Positions 55,199 to 64,000 of a DNA stretch of 64,000 nt are shown here, in pieces. Every line of letters begins with the position of its first letter. Positions within the stretch are counted from its first letter, which is position 1. The notes beneath the pieces are model-generated. The model searched no databases. It had not been told where the DNA came from and was given only the letters and a program-made list of their open reading frames with translations. The translations under genes were made by a program, and so were the position numbers. Source of the stretch: JAUXFS01 sp963772635 (GTDB lineage Bacteria; Pseudomonadota; Alphaproteobacteria; Rhodospirillales; Defluviicoccaceae); the NCBI GenBank assembly GCA_963772635.1, contig CAVYYK010000003.1, forward strand, positions 1 to 64,000. Direction: 5' to 3'.

Positions 55199-56263
55199 TC
55201 AGTTCACCTTGGCGGTAATGCCGACGACCTTTCCGATCGTTTCATTCCACTGCTTTACCCACTCGGGATCGACGCGGCTCGACCAGGCCGGCAGGATGGT
55301 CTCGCGCAGAATCTGGTTGGCGAGCTCGATGTCGCCCTGTTGCGTCTCGACCAGTTTCATGGCGCCGGGCTTTCCGAGCGTGCACTCGCCGTTTCCGGTG
55401 AGGCAGGCGATCCCGTCGCGTGTGCGTTCCACCGCCGACGTCCAGACCTTGGCCTCGAACGCCTCGTTCTGCTTGATCAGGAAATCCTGGGTCGCCTTGT
55501 TGAGGCCGTTCCAGACATCGAGGCGCATCGCCGTGACCACATGATCCCAGCCGCCCACGGGCAGGGAATAGAGATACGAACTCACTTCATGCCAGCCCGA
55601 GCTATAGCCGGAGAGCGAACCCGTGATCGCACAGTCGACCACGCCTCGCTGCAGCGCCGTCGGCACCTCACTGAACGCCAGGTTGACGCCTTCGGCGCCA
55701 AGGGCATTGACGAACTCTCCCGTCGTCCGTCCGCTCGCCCGCACCTTCTTGCCTTTGAGGTCGCCGAGGCCCGATATCTCGGTATTACAGAAGACGACCT
55801 GCTCCGGATACGGTACGACGCTGAGCAGCTTGGCATCGAAACGCTTCGCCAGGGCCTCGTCGAGCACGGGCTTGTATGCCTTTGCGACTTCCCACCCTTT
55901 CTTGGCGTCCGGCGCAAGCATGGGCAAATCAAGACCCTCGAGTTCCGGCGCGTCCTGCACGGTATAGTCGGCCACCGTCGCCCCGACGTCGAACAGTCCC
56001 TTTTCCAGCAACCGGAAGACCTCCCCGCCCTTCAGGCCCTGCTGATCGAAGGTCGTCAGGGTGACCTTGATCCGTCCACCGGATTCCTTGGGAATGGTTT
56101 CGGTCCAGAACGGTACTTCGAACTTCTTGTGGAGCTGAAGCGCACTCCAGCTGCCGACGACGGACAGCGTTATGTCGTTCAACTCCTCGCCGGCAGCATC
56201 CGAAACCGCTCCGGCCGCGACCAATGTCGTCGTCATCAGCGACGCGAGTATCAGCTTTCTCAT
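55199..56263 (-). CDS. dctP: TRAP transporter solute-binding protein DctP
   Basis: 354 residues. Signal peptide LILASLMTTTLVAAGAVSDA, then DctP fold: KKFEVPFWTETIPKESGGRI, FDVGATVADYTVQDAPELEG, GLGDLKGKKVRASGRTTGEF (the Arg-containing carboxylate clamp), EVPTALQRGVVDCAITGSLS. ATG 56263 has AAGGAGGG upstream. It selects the carboxylate cargo in the periplasm. 53 bp after ycsI. Confidence 0.95.
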   Translation of the reverse strand: MRKLILASLMTTTLVAAGAVSDAAGEELNDITLSVVGSWSALQLHKKFEVPFWTETIPKESGGRIKVTLTTFDQQGLKGGEVFRLLEKGLFDVGATVADYTVQDAPELEGLDLPMLAPDAKKGWEVAKAYKPVLDEALAKRFDAKLLSVVPYPEQVVFCNTEISGLGDLKGKKVRASGRTTGEFVNALGAEGVNLAFSEVPTALQRGVVDCAITGSLSGYSSGWHEVSSYLYSLPVGGWDHVVTAMRLDVWNGLNKATQDFLIKQNEAFEAKVWTSAVERTRDGIACLTGNGECTLGKPGAMKLVETQQGDIELANQILRETILPAWSSRVDPEWVKQWNETIGKVVGITAKVN

Positions 56264-56316
56264 TTCTTCCCTCCTTGGTTTCTTGAGTCTTCTCTGTTCG
56301 ATTACACCTGTCGATC

Positions 56317-57135
56317 CTAAAAGATCGCCGTGCGCACGCTGGGCACGTCGGTCACCAGCATGCAACCGGGCATGTGCGTCACACAGAAATCCAGTCCGGC
56401 GCCGAGAATCGCCACTTGGGGCGTCACGCCACACGCCCAGAACACGGGGACTTCATCGCCGCGGATCTCAACGGCGTCGCCGTAGTCGGGCTTGGCGAGA
56501 TCCGTGATGCCGATGGCCTCGGGGTCGCCAAAGTGGACGGGCGCTCCATGGGCGAGCGGAAACCGCGATGTTATCTGTATGGCTCGGATCGCATGATCCG
56601 GGCGAAGCGGCCGCATGGAGACGACAAGGTCGCCGGCAAAAGGACCGGCGGATTCGGTAGCGACATTCGTGCGGTACATGCTGACATTGCGTCCCAGTTC
56701 CACGTGTCGGACCGGGACACCCTCATCGACCAGAGCCTCCTCCCAACTGAAGGAACACCCAATGGCGAACGTGACCAGGTCGTCACGCCAGATGTCGCGA
56801 ATGTCGGACACCTCCTCAACGAGATTGCCATCGCGAAACACCCGATACCGGGGTACATCGCTGCGAATATCGATGTCGTCCCCCAGCGTCGGCAGCGATG
56901 GGTCACCGGGTTTTCCGACCGCCAGCAGCGGGCACGGCTTCGGGTTGCGTTGACAGAACGTGAGAAAATCGAACGCGCTTTGGTAGGGAAGAACGACCAG
57001 ATTGGCCTGGAGAAAACCCGCGGAGACGCCCGCGGTGTTCTCCGCGAATTGCCCCTCCCGTATCAACCGCCTGACGACGGCGGGGGACGCAGAGTGCAAC
57101 GATTCCGAACGGTCGGCCGCACTATGGCGATCCAC
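56317..57135 (-). CDS. YcsI/DUF1445 family (D-glutamate cyclase-like)
   Basis: 272 residues. Motifs of the family (putative hydro-lyase; mammalian DGLUCY C-terminal domain): VSAGFLQANLVVLPYQSAFD, NPKPCPLLAVGKPGDPSLPT, LVTFAIGCSFSWEEALVDEG, VRHVELGRNVSMYRTNV, DLVVSMRPLRPDHAIRAIQI and FWACGVTPQVA. DGLUCY converts D-glutamate to 5-oxo-D-proline and the reverse. Bacterial ycsI often sits with 5-oxoproline genes. GTG 57135 chosen for GGGGAGGAGG upstream. First gene after lysR, ahead of dctPQM. Confidence 0.9.
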   Translation of the reverse strand: MDRHSAADRSESLHSASPAVVRRLIREGQFAENTAGVSAGFLQANLVVLPYQSAFDFLTFCQRNPKPCPLLAVGKPGDPSLPTLGDDIDIRSDVPRYRVFRDGNLVEEVSDIRDIWRDDLVTFAIGCSFSWEEALVDEGVPVRHVELGRNVSMYRTNVATESAGPFAGDLVVSMRPLRPDHAIRAIQITSRFPLAHGAPVHFGDPEAIGITDLAKPDYGDAVEIRGDEVPVFWACGVTPQVAILGAGLDFCVTHMPGCMLVTDVPSVRTAIF

Positions 57136-57224
57136 GATTCCTCCTCCCCAGGCATTTGGGGTTTGGTCCCCATTCCTGTCGGCCAACCGCGATTTGCCGC
57201 GAGTGGTCCCACCCGGAACCAATG

Positions 57225-57253
57225 ATGCTAACGATGCCGCGCAATAAGTTCAA
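57225..57253 (-). promoter_or_regulatory. Candidate sigma-70 promoter for ycsI-dctPQM
   Basis: Minus strand TTGAAC (57253-57248), 17-base spacer, TAGCAT (57230-57225), ~90 bp before the ycsI GTG. Good -35, partial -10, consistent with LysR activation. Confidence 0.5.
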
Positions 57254-57290
57254 ATCGTTCTTTTTGATGGGAAACGGTAAAATTTTTTTA

Positions 57291-58186
57291 TCAGCGAAAG
57301 CGATTGAAATCCTGGGCCACATCGACCGCCAAGGCGGAAACCCTCTCGGCCAAACGGCTGTAAGGTTCCCGCGGATAGGAGGCGGTGAACACGAGGTCCG
57401 ATGGTTTCCAACTGCTGCGAACGACCTTGAGCTGCCCGTCCTCGAGCTCGGCGCGGATGTACTGGAGCGGGAGCGTGCCGACGCCAATACCGTCCAGGGT
57501 CATGCGCTTGCAGGCGGCAAGTGACGTCGAGGAGAAAATGCGGACGGGATCGGGGCCCTCCGAACGAAAGCGCGCGCGGATCTCCGAATACGGCTGGGTA
57601 TTCTTGGCATAGGTGACGATGGGCCACCGGGACAGCGTCGCCATGTCCACTTCGTCCTGTTGGAACGAGAGACTCGGGCTGACCACCCAGTCGAGCGGGA
57701 AGGTGCTGAGGACGTGGTTGGCGACGGTGTGTTCCGCGATCGGGCCCAACAGAAAAGCGAGATCGTACGACCGGTCCAACAGATCGCTTGCGGAGGTTGG
57801 GGGTGATGTCGACGGTGAGCTCGACGTCGACCAGCGGGAGGGACAGGTGCAGCCGATTGAGAAATTCCGGAAGCCACATCTGAACGATCGTCTCGGATAC
57901 GCCGATCCTAACCAGAGCCGGAAAGCGATACGGACGCATTCGCCCGCTCTTTGAACCGTTCCGCCAGGAACAGGAACTGCTCCGCAAGCGGGAGAAGCTC
58001 GTTGCCCTTGCTGGTAAGCGCCACTTTGCCGGTGCCTCGCTCGAAGAGCTTGACGCCCAAGCTCTCTTCCAGCGCGGCAATGCGCGACGATATGGCTGGC
58101 TGAGTCGTAAACAGTTTCTCGGCTGTCTTGCGAAAACTACCCAGTGTCGCCACCCAAACGAAGGCCTGAATTTGCTTGAGATTCAT
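57291..58186 (-). CDS. LysR-family transcriptional regulator, two +1 frame breaks
   Basis: N-terminal helix-turn-helix from ATG 58186: MNLKQIQAFVWVATLGSFRK, TTQPAISSRIAALEESLGVK. After a shift near 57925, FPALVRIGVSETIVQMWLPE; after another near 57785, YDLAFLLGPIAEHTVANHVL to AVDVAQDFNRF. Joined ~297 residues, normal for LysR. Each break is one extra base. It lies directly upstream of and co-directional with ycsI-dctPQM, and divergent from glutaminase, so may control both. Confidence 0.85.
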
Positions 58187-58199
58187 GCTCCGGTTCCTA

Positions 58200-58215
58200 A
58201 TGGCCCACAGGCCAT
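58200..58215. promoter_or_regulatory. Palindrome just upstream of lysR
   Basis: ATGGCC-CACA-GGCCAT, perfect 6-bp arms, 14 bp before the lysR ATG. Could be an autoregulatory site or leader hairpin. Confidence 0.35.
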
Positions 58216-58283
58216 GGTAGAGGAAAGCGGCCAGTTAGGCTGCTCGCAAATCTCTCCACTCCTTGGAAGTCGGGACGCGAAGA

Positions 58284-58306
58284 CCGGTTAAGCCGGATTT
58301 AACCGG
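58284..58306. promoter_or_regulatory. Candidate LysR operator
   Basis: CCGGTTAA-GCCGGAT-TTAACCGG, perfect 8-bp arms with a 7-bp spacer and containing the T-N11-A core of LysR sites. It lies in the 287-bp divergent region between lysR and glutaminase. Confidence 0.55.
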
Positions 58307-58473
58307 GCAGTAATGGCAGGGAGAAGTCAATGTGTGGCCAGACCTTTCTCGAGATGCGGTTTCTTGAGCTCAGAGTCGCGACCCTGTTCTCGGCATGGTG
58401 AACTCGCTGGTCAGTGCCTTTCACAAAATGATATGTAGCCCGATCCAAAAACAAGAAACACGCGCCTGCAGCC

Positions 58474-59404
58474 ATGGCAACGCTAAAAGCAATTCTGGAA
58501 GAGATCCGGGCGGCGATCGCCCCGCAGATCGGGACCGGCACGGTTGCCAGCTATATTCCAGCATTGGCGCGGGTCGATCCGCACAAGTTCGGCATCGCCG
58601 TCGTCGATCTCGAGGGCAGATTGACCGTCCTCGGGGACGCCCATGAGCCCTTCTCGATCCAGTCCATTTCCAAGGTCTTCACCCTAGACTCTCGCCCTTG
58701 GCCGGCACGGCGATGACCTCTGGGATCGGGTGGGGCGGGAGCCTTCCGGCTCCCCCTTCAACTCCATCGTGCAGCTGGAGCAAGAGCGCGGAACACCACG
58801 CAATCCCTTCATCAACGCCGGCGCCATCGCGGTGACCGATGCGGTGCTCGACGGCGGTATGGCGGACAAGGTCGTCGAGGAGATCACCGGCTTTTTCAGA
58901 GAACTCGCCCAGGACGCTTCCGTTCGGATCGACCCGGAGGTCGCCATCTCGGAATCGCAGACCGGTTATCGCAACGCCGCGCTGGCCAATTTCATGAAGG
59001 GCTTCGGCAAGCTGGAAAACCCCGTCGAGGCCGTGCTGGAGGTTTATTTCAATCAGTGCGCCATCGCCATGAGCTGCGCGCAGCTGGCCCGGGCCGCCCT
59101 TTTCCTCGCCGCCGGCGGCAGAGATCCGGTCACCGGCCGGGAGATTGTCTCGGAGGAGCTGGCCCGCCGGATCAACGCCTTGATGCTGACCTGCGGGCAC
59201 TACGACGCCTCGGGTGACTTCGCCTTCCGGGTCGGACTCCCGGGCAAGAGTGGGGTGGGCGGTGGTATTCTTGTCGTGGTGCCGGGTCGCTGCGCCGTCG
59301 CCGTCTGGTCCCCCGGCCTCAATACCCACGGCAACTCCCTGGTCGGCACCCTCGCCCTGGAACAACTGGCCGCCAGGACCGGCTGGTCGGTTTTTGTCGG
59401 CTGA
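58474..59404 (+). CDS. glsA: Glutaminase (serine-type, GlsA), one +1 frame break
   Basis: From ATG 58474: IPALARVDPHKFGIAVVDLE, catalytic Ser-x2-Lys in EPFSIQSISKVFTL. An extra base near 58688 then shifts to LALGRHGDDLWDRVG, EPSGSPFNSIVQLEQERGTP, RNPFINAGAIAVTD, SCAQLARAALFLAAGG and VGGGILVVVPGRCAVAVWSP. Joined ~309 residues. Hydrolyses glutamine to glutamate and ammonia. Divergent from lysR and followed by the 5-oxoprolinase gene, linking it to the glutamate/oxoproline island. Confidence 0.88.
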
Positions 59405-59650
59405 TACCGAAAGTGTGCGGATGCTGGAGTTCATGACTTCTGACCTTGTCCGCTGTTGTTGCAAACGAGGACGGCTCCCATCGATAAGGGAATTCTATGA
59501 CTTTTCATCAGAAATTGCGATTTGGATTTATCGCGTTGGGCGGGTAACGTCGCTTTTCTAGGCGTAAGCTCGCGCAGCCAACTGCGATGGGTCGGCGGGA
59601 ACCCGATTTAAAGGAAGAGTGCCACGCCCCCGACCGGGAGGGATGAAACC

Positions 59651-63270
<3,620 letters not shown>

Positions 63271-63274
<4 letters not shown>

Positions 63275-64000
63275 AGCCCGGCGACGAAGACGTCGCTTTC
63301 GAAGCGGACCTCGATGCCGGGGGTCTGGGCCTGGCCGGTGAGCAGCGGCACGCGGGTGGTCAGGAATTTGGTGAGCTCGTTGATGCTGACCAGGCCGTTG
63401 CGGTCGGTATCGGCGGCGCTGCCGAGGGCGTCGAGCAGGACTTCGGTGAACGCGCCGTTGTTCCACCGCGCATCCTCGCGCGACGCCTCGCCGCCGCTCG
63501 ACGAGGTCAGCACGGTGACGTTGGCGATGTCCAGCGCCGCCCGCAGCACCTCGGCGTCGAGCGGCAGGCCGGCGCCGTCGGCGGTCGCCGCCCCCGACCG
63601 GCAGGCGTCCAGCAACACCAGAACCCGCCCGTATCGGCCGAGGGCGCGCAACTCGTCGCGGAGATCGGCGATCGACAGCGCGCTGGCCTTGATCCTCGCC
63701 GGGGTGCGGGCGTCGACCCCATAGGTGAGCAGGTAGAACTTGCCGTCGACCATCGCCCCGTGGCCGGAAAACATCACCACCGCCAGATCGCGGCCTTCGC
63801 CGCCGGCCATCCCCGCGCGCATGGTGGCAAGCGCGTCGAAGATGCCGGGGGTGGTGGCTTCGTCGTTGCGCAATGTTTGCGCCACGACGTCGGCGTAGAG
63901 GCTGCCCTGGGTGTTGACCAGGGCGCTGGCGACGTCCTGGGCGTCCTGGTCGGCAAATTCGAGCCGCAGGTGCCTGGCCTGCTCGCCGTAGTCGCTGACG
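63271..64000 (-). CDS. Caspase-fold (peptidase C14) protein with EF-hand-like loop, partial
   Basis: C-terminal ~240 residues; the start is beyond the right edge. Catalytic dyad His in VVMFSGHGAMVDGK and Cys in VLVLLDACRSGAATA, as in metacaspase/paracaspase-like peptidases. C-terminal DTDRNGLVSINEL is a canonical 12-residue EF-hand loop pattern (D-x-D-x-N-G-x-V-x-x-x-E), suggesting Ca2+ regulation as in Ca2+-dependent metacaspases. Its stop overlaps the 5-oxoprolinase stop on the other strand (CTAG). Bacterial caspase-like proteins act in stress or defence cell death; role here is unknown. Confidence 0.9.

Overview
This is a GC-rich window with the gene content of an alphaproteobacterium, probably near the Rhodospirillales. 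The evidence is a GcrA-type zinc protein, a DinB with the N-terminal zinc ribbon common in alphaproteobacteria, many amino-acid and TRAP transporters, and tightly packed overlapping operons. Taxonomy is inferred from gene content only. I see no rRNA, tRNA, CRISPR array, insertion sequence or phage gene.

Layout. 1-1.8 kb is the end of a branched-chain-type ABC operon (livM'-livG-livF). 1.9-9.8 kb holds a secreted TPR protein, a GcrA-like mini-protein, a large BNR-repeat protein with a small membrane partner, and a lipoprotein hydrolase followed by an MlaA-type lipoprotein. 10-12.8 kb is a compact set of membrane or ligand-sensing genes: a DUF4231/SLATT-like two-helix protein, a membrane-anchored pentapeptide-repeat protein, a lone RyR-domain protein and a convergent voltage-gated-type K+ channel with a zinc ribbon. 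It is the best candidate here for an undescribed system. Next come dinB, a mechanosensitive operon (mscS-mscL-DUF4197), a broken exported protein, and a damaged stretch (FGE relic, PQQ-type sugar dehydrogenase, nuclease) that ends in a 114-bp repeat flanking an AI-2E permease gene.

21.5-34.8 kb is a catabolic island. On the minus strand an IclR regulator heads acyl-CoA dehydrogenase, CoA ligase, a full Liv ABC importer, a PaaI-type thioesterase and a nitronate-monooxygenase-like flavoprotein. On the plus strand are enoyl-CoA hydratase, 3-hydroxyacyl-CoA dehydrogenase and thiolase. Together they would import a carboxylic acid, activate it to a CoA ester and beta-oxidise it. 35-47.8 kb is mixed: DUF6398, two decayed HemD copies with a shared leader, DUF2254, a hexapeptide acetyltransferase, an orphan solute-binding protein, a Rieske oxygenase, a PEP-CTERM protein behind an apparent sigma-54 promoter with three repeated upstream sites, carbonic anhydrase and citrate synthase.

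47.9-63.3 kb reads as a glutamate / 5-oxoproline / gamma-glutamyl island: Fe-alcohol dehydrogenase, aldehyde dehydrogenase, glutamine-synthetase-like ligase, DctPQM TRAP transporter, YcsI (D-glutamate-cyclase family), LysR regulator, glutaminase and a 1,207-residue OplAH-type 5-oxoprolinase. A caspase-fold protease with an EF-hand-like loop runs off the right edge.

About fifteen genes carry single-base frame breaks, and roughly twenty of the ~23 breaks are net +1 (one extra base). That bias looks more like uncorrected insertion errors in the assembly than real gene decay, so frame-broken genes are reported as CDS unless whole segments are also missing.
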